The position numbers were made by a program, and so were the translations under genes. This document shows, one piece after another, positions 12,432 to 23,597 of a stretch of DNA of 64,000 nucleotides. Within the stretch, counting starts at the first letter, position 1; each line of letters begins with the position of its first letter. Below the pieces are notes generated by a model. That model worked only from the letters and a program-made list of their open reading frames with translations, did no database searches and was not told the origin of the DNA. The DNA lies in the NCBI GenBank assembly GCA_023053545.1, contig JAKZAN010000123.1, forward strand, positions 1 through 64,000, given 5' to 3'. Source of the DNA: Lepidurus packardi. Its lineage: Eukaryota; Arthropoda; Branchiopoda; Notostraca; Triopsidae.

Positions 12432-12846
12432 GGTTATTATGGAGGAGCGGAAGTGGGCAGGAAAGTCGAAGGGGGGAGAAAAGCGAGGAAAATAGTAGGG
12501 AACTGTTATAATGTAATGAATTTGACTGATGCGTATTGAATAAGGGATTGTTCCGAAAATGGACTCATCTACACTGCACCCAGATTATAGAACTCTAAAG
12601 ATGTCTATCCACTCTATACCAAGTTATGGAGACCCTGTTTCAACGCTAAAACGCCCCCGATCTAATCTTGCCTTTCGGGAGAACGGTACTACTGATGTAA
12701 ACCTTACGGAATTAAAATATGTAAAAAGCCAGTAACTAGTTTTGGTTCAACAGCCTGAAAAGCTATCAAGTATACTGGATCGGAAGAAGTACAGGAAAAT
12801 AAAGGAAATAAATACTCTACCATTTCTGATCCTACAGACGCTACCT
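12432..12846. other. Spacer, 415 bp, no gene seen
   Basis: This lies between the VPS54 start and the stop of the next minus-strand gene. The first 60 bases are purine-rich on the plus strand, as in a pyrimidine-rich 5' leader for VPS54. I see no open frame, RNA gene or repeat that I can support. Confidence 0.6.
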
Positions 12847-13671
12847 TCACTCCACTCTCTTCATGAAGTACTTCAATAGATGCAGGATGTCTTCTTGTAT
12901 TAGCTCCAAAGGCGCCAGTCTCAGATACGACTCCAGTTCCGCCATTTGCACACGCCCATTCGGTTTCCAGCGGTAGTAGTACAGGAAATGTTGCTGGTTG
13001 CTAAAGTTCATACTATGGATGCAACGCAGGTAGATCACTCGTGCTAGCACCCTCAGGGCCGGCTCCTCACTGATTTCCTTGACCCTTATCTGCTGGTACA
13101 GATCCCGGTAGATTTTATTAAGTACTTTGTTTAGGATAGGCTTAATTTCCGAGAACTTGCACTGTCCTCCCGATAGATGCTTCAGGTGGAGCTCTGCGTC
13201 TAGGAATTTGGAATTTTCTGCTTCTGACAGTTCTCTCTAAAAAGCCTGAAGCGTGGCCCTCCTCTCTTTCCCCAATTCCATTAGTAACGCTTCCATATCC
13301 GGGCTGCAGCTGGTCGGTTCTTCCAGTCGATGCGTGTTATACAGAGCGTAGGACGCGTAGTTTATCACGTATCCGATAAATAGTCTTTCCCCGACATCCA
13401 ACTTGACTCCATACCGTAATGAGTCCAAATCCCCAATGAGAGCGTAGACGAAGTCGGATAACTATAGACTTTTCCATTGGGGAGCTTCAACGCTGAGGTT
13501 TGTATGAGACTGTATTCTGAGCTGGCTATATGTTCTGATGGCCTTAAGGACACTCTTGGGGAGGAAGGCACTGCCTGTTTTGAGCTGTATGCAGCTGAGA
13601 GGGTTGAGTTTGCCACAGATTTCGCTGGGGACGTTAGCGTCGCCGAAGTCGATGTCGTCGATGTCAGTCAT
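12847..13671 (-). CDS. Hypothetical helical protein (274 aa)
   Basis: Single frame from ATG 13671 to TGA 12849-12847. It starts MTDIDDIDFGDANVPSEICG and continues as an all-helical-looking globular protein with well-spaced hydrophobic residues and a Leu-rich C-terminus (about residues 225-274). Third codon positions are GC-rich and TAG/TAA are used as Glu, both marks of a real gene here. I do not recognise a family. No signal peptide or membrane segment. Confidence 0.65.
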
Positions 13672-14043
13672 GTGATTAGGAGGTATGGAAGGTATTTAGG
13701 GTCTGGGTTTCTAATAATGGCTTTTACCTGTAGAATTTTAAATGTTTATAGGGAGTCTGAAGTCCAATCCGATGTTGCTGTTTCTTGCGCACTATCGGGT
13801 TGGATGTTAAGAATGGTATGATCCTTCTGTGTATACGTTATCTGAATAAACAACTAGAGTCTTGACTTCTGAATAATCAGTCGACTCTAGCTCAAAGGTC
13901 TTGTTAGACCTTGTAATAGTTGTATAATTAACAGATGCATGGTCCCTTATATGTGAGAATTACGGAACCGCAAAATAAATCTAGAGAGTTATACTATAAC
14001 AAATTATGGATGGAATGTGATAAGGACAACACAGACAAACAAA
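13672..14043. other. Spacer, 372 bp, no gene seen
   Basis: AT-rich sequence upstream of the 12847-13671 gene and downstream of the RING gene. A possible splice acceptor/donor pair lies near 13730, so a non-coding first exon for the 12847-13671 gene cannot be excluded. Confidence 0.5.
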
Positions 14044-14646
14044 TCAGGGCAGGCGGCCACCCCATTTCCGATGGGTGATCACGAAGTTGTTCGCGTTCGA
14101 TTTCAGGGTTTTGGGATGGGCCTTGATCTTCATATTCTTAAAGTCCCCCCATTTCTCCAGCTGTGACTGGTTCCAGATCACGATGTATTTCTCAAGATCA
14201 AACAAATATCTGAAAGATAGTGTGTTGAAAAACTCTTCAAATGTCAATTCTGTGTTGACGTTGGCCTCAAGTTTCTTTGTCCCTCTGTCATGGCTAACGA
14301 ATATATCCACGCTCTTTTGTTCTGGTTTACTAGCCAGGATCTTAGGGGAGCCGAAAGCTTGTATAAATTCTGAGACTCGAATTTAGTTGATGGATCCTTT
14401 GCAGTTTGGCATGGGACACTTAGTCTTGGCTTTTTTGATCATGTGCTACCGGCAAACTGCACACAGGAAATGACCACACTTCAGGAGAATCGGGATATTG
14501 GTAAGGTTGTAGTTGAAGAGGCACACTCGGCAAGACTGGTAGGGCTAATAGTCGAGGTCGATATCAGAACTGATGCCCAGGATTGCTTTGCACTGCATAA
14601 GCTGATCGATGTTGACGAGAGAGGGAGGAGAGGGAGTTTATGACAT
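14044..14646 (-). CDS. RING-finger protein, probable E3 ubiquitin ligase (200 aa)
   Basis: Single frame from ATG 14646 to TGA 14046-14044, with in-frame TAA/TAG near residues 3, 34, 68 and 89. Around residues 38-86 the ligands form a C3HC4-like RING: CRVC, then CGHFLCAVC, then CPMPNC. The remainder is charged, with an aromatic-rich segment near residue 155. RING proteins recruit an E2 and its target; a ubiquitin-conjugating E2 gene starts 135 bp away on the opposite strand, so the two share a promoter region. Confidence 0.85.
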
Positions 14647-14781
14647 GATTAGCGATAATTTATCAGGCTGTAGGATAACCGAACAGCTGATTTAATATCC
14701 CAGGAAGCACATGCGCGTCCAGGATTGGGTATATCTGCGAGTAGTTGGGTCATAAATCATAGCCTATTTACAAGATCTAGC

Positions 14782-15280
14782 ATGATTCAATCAAGCCACT
14801 CCCGGATCAAAAGGGAGCTCCAAGAAATCAACGCTAATCCCCCCAGCGGGTGGAAGGTCATCAGACAGTCTGACCAGGACTGGGATGTCTGGATCACTAT
14901 CCTCGTAAATTGCTCGCATCCACATTACATCATCTTCATCACAGAGCAGCAGCCCCTTTGGTGATACACCTTTCCTCCTGAAGATCCATTTTCCCGACGA
15001 CTACCCCTTTGAGAAACCCACTTTTAAACTCGAAAAGCCTCACCTTTTCTTCCACCCGAATATCTCTAAAAGGACGGGATCAATCTGTCTGAGTACGCTC
15101 AAAAGCAATGAGGAATGCGGACTTCGCGCACGAGACTTGGTGGAGTCATTTATTTTTATTCTGCACCATCCAAACCCGGAGAGTCCCCTTCACGCGGAGG
15201 CAGCCACCATGTACACGAGTGATCGGAGAGGATATCACAGGAAAGCGTGGAGCGTCTTCCAATAGGTGGAGAAAATGTGA
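14782..15280 (+). CDS. Ubiquitin-conjugating enzyme E2 (152 aa)
   Basis: Exon 14782-14904 and exon 14945-15280, with a 40-nt GT-AG intron. This is the full UBC fold: RIKRELQEINANPPSGW helix 1, IHFPDDYPFEKPTFKL strand region, HPN at residues 78-80, and the catalytic Cys89 in GSICLS. It ends in the usual C-terminal helices and TGA. The length is typical of class I E2 enzymes. It accepts activated ubiquitin (or a similar modifier) from E1 and passes it on with an E3. TAG at 15264-15266 is Glu. It sits between a RING gene and a ubiquitin protease. Confidence 0.92.
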
Positions 15281-15405
15281 GTATTTTGATTCGTAGTATA
15301 TCGTCCGTATAAAATGCATAAAGCTTAACCATAGGATAAACAATGCAACACTCCTATTGACAGAATATCTTGTGCGTAAATAAATAGCTGCCTGTAGTTT
15401 CATTA

Positions 15406-16914
15406 TCAGCTCCGTGTTAAGTTGAATGTACGCGTATACCCTAGCATATTATGATCCCATTCTGCCATTGCCTCCTCATTTTTCACCAACTTCCGTTCTA
15501 CCTTCTCGAAAATCTTTTCCAGATAAGCTTCGGCGGATTCGCGTGAATCAAAATCCCTTTAGGGATCGGGCGAAGCTACTTCCCAAGTTGCTGGGTCGAT
15601 ATTCGGGTGGTATAGTTAAGGGCTTGTGATCTTCATGCTTTTTCCTACCTAAAACAGATATGTTACGAACACAGGCGTTTTAGAAAACCTTATATTGATG
15701 GCTGTGCTGATTGGCATTATTGAGTTTGTCTTGGCGTTCTTGGATATTTTGGAAGATGTCAAAGCAGATTGAGGATTGGAAGGGGCAATCCTTTCGAATA
15801 ATGCCACACGCACATCCTGATAATATGAATGGGAGTCTAGAGGGGGATCGATTGTTGTCGCTGATGAATCATTCAGGCGATACCATTTGCCCTTCCTCAC
15901 GCACTCAGCAAAATAATGTCCTGATACGTTGTTTCCAGAGTACATGATCTTGGCGATCAGACGATACTCAGCCCCGTATTAGGGAAGCTGAGAATTGCAG
16001 AGTAGGTACTTCGGAGCGACTTTTAGCTATTTCTTGGTCTTGGTTAAGCACGATTTGTTCTTGTATGTTTTGCATTGGGGGCATGGTAAATCGATACTGG
16101 TCTAGTTGATTTGGTAGAGTGATTCAAGCTGGGTGCTCCGTGTCCACCCACATCCAGTGCAGTAGTTTGTATAGAGTGTTTTCTTTGTGAAAATGCCAGC
16201 AATGGCATGTCCCTACTGTTCCGAGGACAAAAGACTTAGAATTTTGATAATCAGTTCGAGGGAGTCAGCCTGTTTAAAACTAGAAAATCGTTCGTCGCCC
16301 TTCGAGAGCTATGACTGGATGTTACGCATCAGTTGCATTTTGAGCCTAAAGTCAGGATTTGGGTTGTCTGGATCTATGTTAAGGAACAGTTTAGACAGAT
16401 TGGAGTGCAAAGTTGAGGCTGAGGATGCTTTCAGGATTAGGTCTCGTAGGTCTTAGACTGTGTAGAGAATTTGGAAAGCGCTTTTCATATAGCATGTGTT
16501 GCCGAGATTCGGAATGCCCATGGCCTAACTTTAGGCAGAAAGCCTGTAGACTTGTGGAGTTGGGGCATAGTAAGCTTGGGTATTTTACACCTTTTGCATT
16601 GGTTTGGCTGATGTTAGTCCTCTTGCATTGCCGGAGTAGGCTTCGTAGTGAGGCACCTTCTGAGGATTCGTATTCTTTGGTTGGGGAAGGATGACTTTAT
16701 TTGATTAGTTGGGGGGTTGATAGGAAGGTTGTATATGATAGTTTCGACGTTGGGGGTTCTGGTAATTAGTGTTGGAAGATGAGTCGAAACAAGGTGGTAG
16801 ACATGCTCCCATGTTCTTTTGCTTTTGAAGAGTTGGATACCTATTTGCCAGTTCTACGAGAAAGAGTAGCCACAAAAAAATAAGGGTGGCAACCAATGAT
16901 TATAGAATACCCAT
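15406..16914 (-). CDS. Ubiquitin-specific protease (USP/UBP), membrane-anchored (502 aa)
   Basis: One frame from ATG 16914 to TGA 15408-15406, no introns, many TAR codons. The Cys box is at residue 141 (IPNLGNTCYMKSAFQ), the His box at residue 333 (GNNVSGHYFAECV), followed by WYRLNDSS; a zinc site is formed by CTGC and CPQC. The catalytic core is short for the family, with no large insertions. The N-terminus (MGILES then LVATLIFLWLLFLVEL) is a hydrophobic anchor reminiscent of USP30; alternatively translation starts at the in-frame MGAC at about 16815, a myristoylation/palmitoylation signal. Either would tether it to a membrane. It removes ubiquitin from substrates. Confidence 0.88.
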
Positions 16915-17391
16915 AGATCGTGTTGGCTATAAAAATATACTACGCAACCCATCTTTACCTAGAAGTTAATACTAGAGCACTTCGCACCCATATACTTTAG
17001 TAGGAAATATCTATTCCACACTCTTCAATAGTGTTATAGGCTGCGACTCTCATCATCACCAAGTTTTATCGCCTTCTTCTTTTATTTACCCAATATAGTA
17101 TGTCATTCCTAGCATTACCACATCCTGCGAGATTGACAATTAAGCATTCCTCATTGTAAGAGAGTCATTGACGACCTTCTCCTCACCCTCAAAGGACGGA
17201 AACCCTAGCCAAAACATGACAGATGCCAATCTAAGCTAAGCAACCCTCAAATCTTATTGGACTTAGATGAAATGTGAATATAGAGGATGACCTGGAGCTT
17301 CCACAGGGTATTGACTATAATCAAATTAAACCCTAACCATCTTAGAATCGAAGTTACAGAATAGCAAACATCCCTTCCACGACCAAATCTA
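16915..17391. other. Spacer, 477 bp, divergent promoter region
   Basis: Between two genes reading outwards (the ubiquitin protease and the CH-domain gene), so it should hold both promoters. AT-rich with a TATAAAAATA stretch near 16929. I see no credible coding frame or RNA gene. Confidence 0.5.
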
Positions 17392-19901
17392 ATGGCAACC
17401 ACCAACCTCGCTGCGACTACCAAGTCCAACCTATAAACCACCAAACAGCCCACCGATTCCTCGTCCTCCGCCCATCGAACTCTGCCCCGCGAAATAATCA
17501 AATGGATCCAGGGACTCGATCTGTCTTATTCAGTCAAAGACTACCGCAAGTAAGCCCTTCCCCTCACTTGACCCTGCCCAGAGATATGAACAATGGCTTC
17601 TTGATCGCATAGATTTTCTCGAGGTACCACCCTGGCAAGATCCAGATGCACTCGTTCGACAGCAGCCAGAACTCTCAGCGCAAAAAGAATAACTGGGATC
17701 TGCTTGAGCTTTTCTTCACAAAAAATGCTCTCGGCATCGAAAAGAAAGACTATGACAAGATCCTTCACGACGACTTTAGCCAACTCTACGACTTCATCTG
17801 CAGAATATACACCATACTCACCCAACGCAAGCTCACCCCTCCTCCACTCGCCAGCGCAGTTGCCACCGCTACCATCCGCAGCGATAACCTCACCAACGCC
17901 TTCCTCCTCAAGGAAAAGGGACTCGAAAAACTCGAGGGACCGATCATCCCACGCAGAGACAACAGTGATGGTGAATAAGAAAAATCAACGATGGCACCCA
18001 AAAAAGCAACTTTGAAATCAGGCACAAGTCGAGACCAGTTCATGAATAGCAAAGGAGGCAATGACCAGATCGTGGATCGTTCGAACTCTCCCTTGCGCAA
18101 GTCGATATTGCTGCGTGGAACCAGCAACCCCCACGACCTGATTTCGAACAAGTCTTTCGAAAACCCAGTTCCCGAAGAGAGACCGGCCAACGAAAAATAA
18201 ATATTCGACTACCTTGAAGAACTCCTTTCCAGCAACCTCGAAATAGCAGACTACAAGCAAGACAGAGAATTGTTCTTGGATAATATTTCGTTCACAGAGA
18301 CCTTCGCCAGGAAGCTAGCCTCGCTGTCATCGGAATTCGCAAGTCTGTTCCTGAAACAGGTCGTGGCCAGTCGTGAGGGTTTCGTAGGGCAGCTCTTCCG
18401 CGACCAGCACTAGATCTGGCGGTTCTTTGCCTATTTCATCGACTGCTTGCGCTCCCTCGAAAGTGGAACTGAGTCCTTCGATTTTCTGCTCGAACTCATC
18501 GGACAGTTTGGGCGCTCATGTCTGCAACGGGAGCCCGCAAAGACTAAGTATATTTTCGGAGAGTACCTGCTGCCGCTGCTCGGCCGTGAAGCCCAGGCCG
18601 CCCAGTCATTCAGCAAGCGTAGCGAAATCATCAAACTCTTCTATTCATTCTGCGGCGAGGATGCCGGGAGTCGCAAAGCTATGATCACCGCTATAAAAGA
18701 GTTAACAAAAGGAGAGCCGAAGATGTTCTTATCGTACCTAGCGGTGTTCGTCGAGTTCGAAGTGCCCGAAGATTCCAGAGATCCGCAGCATGCCCCCGCA
18801 AACCCCCCTGCTCTCATTGAGGACTTCCTGTACTACGCCAACCAGTACCTATTTTCCCCAGTAGTCGAGCTGCGGACAATGGCTCTCAAAATCTATATCC
18901 ACGTGAGCAAGGTCCACTTCGCAGCTGTTCTCCGTAACCTTTCCGGCGTACTGACCAAGCTCGCAAAGACTCTGTGGTGGGAAAACGCGTGTCAAATAAT
19001 CACTATTATCTCCACTTTGGTCGAGAGGATCACGAATACACGCGAGTACATTAACCTGATCAAGCACCCAGGCAACCTCACCAAGTGTTACAACCCCGAA
19101 AACGAGAGACTCTCCAACCAAATGAAGGAGGAAGTCGAGGAACTGGCCAAAGCACTTGAAATGTGTTCGGGGCACTCCAACGAGCATGTGAGGCAAGTGT
19201 TGTTGGCTTGCACTGCGCCAATCCTGTCGGAACACAAAATCCTCTTAAAGATCTTTGTAGGCTTATTCCTGCGCGAATCGTCATAGCGCAGACATGAAAT
19301 ACTGAATGGATCGGATAACCCTGAGCCCGAAGCCTTTATTTACGAAACTCCCAAGTCCCAGAAGCTGCGGAGAGTCGTCAACGCTGCTGATATTAAGCGA
19401 TGCGCCGGGGAACTGTTATCGAGCTTCGTCGACTGGGTGACCGAGAACCGCATCGAAGCCCTCAGCCAGCCGATGCTGGAGCTTGTCAACTTCTGTCTGA
19501 GCAACATGAACCTGAAGAGTCTGAGCATGGATGCAAGCGAAAACATATGCGGATCATTGTCGCAACTAGCGCTGGTGGCGGCATGCACACCGCAGCTGGC
19601 AGAAGAATCCCTGGCTGCCCTGGAACAGATAACTCTACTTTACTTTTACTCCGAAGTCAAGATCAGAGACTTCGTGGAACTGGTGTCTGCAGCAGTGGCT
19701 CTCGTGCTCGAGAAGGAGCTGAAGGTGTGCCGGAACGTGCTGTAGCAGTACTTCGGGTTTTTAAGAGAGGAGCACAGCAAGTCGGGGAATGACTCTATGA
19801 TGCACTTCATCGAGACGATCAACATCGAGCTGAACAAGCGGTGCAGCAGTGCCGAGGGCAAGGCATTCATGCTGAAATACATCAGCAGAGAGGAGCGTTG
19901 A
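17392..19901 (+). CDS. CH-domain protein of the SPATA4/SPEF1 type with long helical C-terminus (825 aa)
   Basis: Exons 17392-17549 and 17582-19901, with a 32-nt intron. Residues about 30-130 match the SPATA4/SPEF1 calponin-homology domain (CH_2): LPREIIKWIQGLDLSYSV, then NGFLIAEIFSRYHP, then NNWDLLELFF. The Glu in LIAEIFSRY is encoded by TAG (17610-17612), supporting the code call. After a basic linker (about 180-270) come about 550 residues of helical repeats without obvious family. SPEF1-type CH domains bind microtubules in axonemes and the central apparatus, so a ciliary role is likely. The human SPATA4 is only about 300 aa. Confidence 0.82.
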
Positions 19902-20108
19902 ATGGGAACAAATATATTTGAATGCGATATCGACGATTTTTAAGTCGTACAGTTTTTTCATATGTTAACTAAAGGGTGCGGGATAATCATATTGGAGTAG
20001 AGTCTTCGCGGAAAATTCAGTGCGACACCAGAAATGTGGCTGACTTCCCCGACATCAAAGAGTTATTAGGGGTCGCGAGCATTTGGCATAAGTACTGCAG
20101 CAGGCCTC

Positions 20109-20947
20109 TCATATTTCCTCATCTTCGCAGCCATCTCCAACTCCTTCGAAATCTACCTAGTTCTCCCTCAGTTACAGCATACCTTCTTCGTACTCGTACC
20201 GGTCCAGGTACTCGTCCTAGGAGTCTCGAGAGTACAAGTTGCCCTAGATATGCTCGTAGAACAGGTTATTCTGGTCGTAGTCGGTGTCGTTATCGATCAG
20301 GTAGGGATTGTAGGGGTGGGGTTCTTCGGTCACTTTTTTGCGCTGCAAGAGGTAATAGTCTTGGAAGTTCAGATTCATGTCAGCAGACTCCAGGGAATCA
20401 TTGTTAGTCTATGTTTTCTGTGAGTCTTTCGGTGCAACAGGACTTCCGACACTTTCTTCGCGATCTGAACTCTGATCTTCAGGGTTTCTTTGGATGCTGG
20501 ATGTCTGGACAAACCTTTCACGCAACGTTCGAAATTTCTGTTGACGACGAGCCCTGAGGTGTGCGTCGTGGAGTTTGCGGACCTCGGAGATGAGAGGGTC
20601 GGTGTGATGCGAGGCATCTTCATTCCTACACGAATCACAAGATCAGTGATCTAATTTTTAGTTTAGATAGTAATAGATGGCTAATTTTGTTTGCAGCTAG
20701 CTAATTATAATGAGGGTGCAGGGTTTTACTTTTTCAAGAAGAGCTTTTCTGGGGCCAGCTGCAGACTTTGAAACTGGCTTATCACGTTGTTAAGGGAAGC
20801 CTCCAGCATCAGGTTGAGTCTTTTGCGCGGTCGGTCTTCGAGGGTACAGTCAATCTGCCTATCTTGGTAATTTCTTTTGAGAAGAGAAGTGGGAGTCTCC
20901 TGGGGGTCAGAAGACGAAGACTACGAGGGGAGGCGTGAACGGATCAT
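20109..20947 (-). CDS. Hypothetical acidic-tailed protein (244 aa)
   Basis: Two exons, 20947-20730 and 20625-20109, joined across a 104-nt intron (donor GTAAAACC, acceptor GTGTAG). The junction keeps one frame to TGA at 20111-20109 and unites two segments with coding-like codon use. The N-terminus is Ser-rich; the middle is basic (HLRARRQQKFRTLRERF); the last 100 residues are very acidic and Tyr-rich. Probably largely disordered; no family recognised. The long intron is the least certain part. Confidence 0.6.
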
Positions 20948-21160
20948 GGATGAGAGGCAGGATATTATTAGTTTAATATTATAGAGACTGGGGTGTGGGA
21001 GGGTTATTGAGAATGCGATTACAGCAAAATAACATGTCCAAATTTATGATTAAGACCACTCCGCCGTTCGCGTCCATGGGCCTTCACACTCTCCTAAAGA
21101 CAACTTCCGAAGCATTCAAAATATCTATTACAACGGCTCAAAATAAATACAAATCCTCCA

Positions 21161-22179
21161 TCACTCAGCCTCGAAGATCTCGCTCGAAGGCTGCATCACC
21201 CACATTCCCGACCACACCCCTACCTCGTGCAGGCTGTTGTTCTCCTTCATGCACACTGCACTTCCTTCCCCGTACCCCAGCCGTCCCTCGAACCGGATTC
21301 CGTTGATGTTCAGTTCCGCCTGCCCGCCTTTCCGTATTTTTATCTTACCAATTTTCCACACTCCATGCCCGCTGGCCGTCACTCCTTTTTCCTTTGACGT
21401 ATCCAGTTTGCTGAAATCCTATGTAATGAGGTTCCCGCAGGAATCATAGCTAGTCTTGAAGAAGCTTCTGAGCGCCTCCTCTTTTTCGTCTGCGGCTTTT
21501 TTCATATTTGCAGTGGCGTTTAATGATGCCTTGGAGTGGGAAAAAATCGGAAGAGGAGGAGTCTGAAACACGCAGAGCCGAGAGCTCTTTTCGGATCTGG
21601 GCAGATGGTAGATTTCGCTGGGTTGGGTCATGCCGATCAGACTCTCATGGATGCCTTGATCTGCGATAGGCCGCGGGTACTGCTTTTTATTGAGGCCGTC
21701 TTGTTGTATAGCCAGCTACTCAGCGATGTTGGGGTCATGGAATTTGTCTGAGTTGACGCAGAGAGTTATTAGATTGGGTGTTGAAAAGTACATGCTTTGC
21801 CGGCAGCCGTCTCCTTGGCTCCAGACTCTCGGACTCTGTTCTTATTCTGAATGTCAAAGATGTTGAATGCGGCACTTGTCTTCAGAGGTTCGGGGTCTAC
21901 TATGGACTCAAGTAGCTGCTTGGTTTCGATATCTCGTGCTTCCCGAGTGTTGAGGTTGAGAGCAAACTTTCTCTTCTCTGGCGCCGCTGTTGCCTTGTCT
22001 TTGGAGAGAGACCTGACAGAGACTGTGTAATTATGTGTTTCGGGAGGATCGTGAATACGAAGGTCTGTCCTGCAGAGCAATGGGGATAGGTTGAGGAAAG
22101 TAAGTACTGTTGGGATCGCTGAGACGCATAAGTTTTTCTACGATAGCAGATGGGCGGAAGGTGTCTGGCTGGGGTTCAT
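21161..22179 (-). CDS. POLR3D: RNA polymerase III subunit RPC4 (324 aa)
   Basis: Exons 22179-21792 and 21747-21161, with a 44-nt intron. The C-terminal 60 residues carry the RPC4 signature: GHGVWKIGKIKIRKGGQAEL matches the conserved 'G.VGKL.IRKSG...L' block, and upstream LCVFQTPPLPIF matches the 'FQLPDTLP' segment. The N-terminal half is basic and disordered, as in other RPC4/RPC53 proteins. RPC4 pairs with RPC5 on Pol III and is needed for initiation and termination on tRNA and 5S genes. The start codon is the first in-frame ATG (22179); the frame is open a little further upstream. Confidence 0.82.
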
Positions 22180-22471
22180 GTGTGTGTTTATGTTGGGCAG
22201 GAATAGGAGGCTATGGGTGTGCTGGCTTCTTGTTTTTGGGAGTGGAGGAAGAGTGCTAGGGATGTTTGTTATCTTTGGATTTGGAGTCCTTTTTCATTCA
22301 CCAAAATAGGGGTCGGTAGCTGTAGCAGGTGATTATTCTTTTATATGGATAGACAGCAATCACTAAGTCTATGCTGCTTCCTCAAACAAACCCATTCCAA
22401 GATTACAATTGGCGAGGAAAAATAGATGACTGTTTATTAATGTAAAGCGGTAGTTTTCAGAAACCACGTCC

Positions 22472-23384
22472 TCAGCAGCACTTGAAGCACTTGCTCTCCG
22501 GCTCCTCGTTGATCGGTTCCAGCGTGAACGTCTCCTTCTTCTTGTTCGTCTGGTCGCTCATGAACGATGTCGTCTTCACCACGTCCGAGTACTCGTGGTA
22601 GTCATCGGGGTTGTTGCTCACCGTTTCGTAGATTTCTAAACAACGTCTCTTTGGGGCTGTTACTTTCTAGGATGTCGCTGAACGCTTCAGTCACGTTGTA
22701 TCCGCTGACTGCCGACGTTTCTTTAAATGTCAGGTGATGTTCCACGCAGAACTGTGTGATTTCGGCCTCCGTAACTGCACGTTGCCTTTCTCCCGACTCC
22801 ACCAAGTCGATTTTATTGGCTACTAACGAGATGGCTATATTCTTGTCGCTGTAACGTTTGACTGCATTCAGCCACTTGACAATATTCGTGAAGGACTCGC
22901 GTGCTGTGAGATCAAAGATGAGCATGGCACCTTGGCTTTTGCGGTAGTACGAAGATGTTATGGCCTGGTACTTCTCTGCTCCTGCTGTGCTGCGTGTAAG
23001 TGAGACAAAGGAACCCTTGAAAGGGGAGATGCGTACAGGTGTCCCAGATCTGGGTCCGGAGCTCGCGTTTACTATTAGGCAGGCACATGTTTTTAACTGC
23101 ATACTCTACGCCGATGGTGGGAGCCTGACTGTTTTTGTTAGAAGAAGGTCGTTATTTGAGGGTGAGTTTGTTGAGCAGGGAGGTCTTGCCCACGCGACAG
23201 TCGCCGATGAGGATAACTAACGCCAAAATAGTCGTTGATCGATAATTTCATGAAGGAAAATAAGAAGATAATCGACTGCCCGCCTCCGATAGCCTGGCTA
23301 ACTGGTTATCGGATGTGCAGTAGGCAGGTGATAGGGTTATTAGGGAGTACTTTTGAAGGCGCTTAGTTTTTCTTTGTTGCTCAT
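22472..23384 (-). CDS. Rab-family small GTPase (232 aa)
   Basis: Four exons: 23384-23351, 23216-23037, 22984-22664, 22635-22472, with introns of 134, 52 and 28 nt. Spliced motifs are complete: FKIILIGDCRVGKTSLL (P-loop, residues 10-26), APTIGVEY (switch I), WDTSGAEKY (switch II; the usual DTAG is DTSG), ANKID (G4) and ETSA (G5). The last residues are KCFKCC, a double-Cys geranylgeranylation signal typical of Rabs. It would act in vesicle targeting. Which Rab subfamily it is cannot be settled by eye. The first intron is long but gives an exact Rab N-terminus. Confidence 0.9.
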
Positions 23385-23556
23385 GAGGGTTTCTTGTGGT
23401 TTGATATTATAAACAACGTTGTTTGACACGCCAATGTCGGTACCAGTATACCCAAGGCTCGTGATGCCTATATTACAGAATTCAACCGTGGCATATTGTG
23501 TGCAGACCCGGCCCCTTTGATAAATTATAGACTCAATGATACCCCGGCGATAGTAT

Positions 23557-23563
23557 TATAAAA
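23557..23563 (+). promoter_or_regulatory. TATA-like box before CAND1
   Basis: TATAAAA lies 35 bp upstream of the CAND1 start codon, in a short spacer between this gene and the divergent Rab gene. A classical TATA element this close to the ATG implies a very short 5' UTR. Confidence 0.4.
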
Positions 23564-23597
23564 TCTTAGACTCCCAACTCCTATCCAATCTGCCCGC

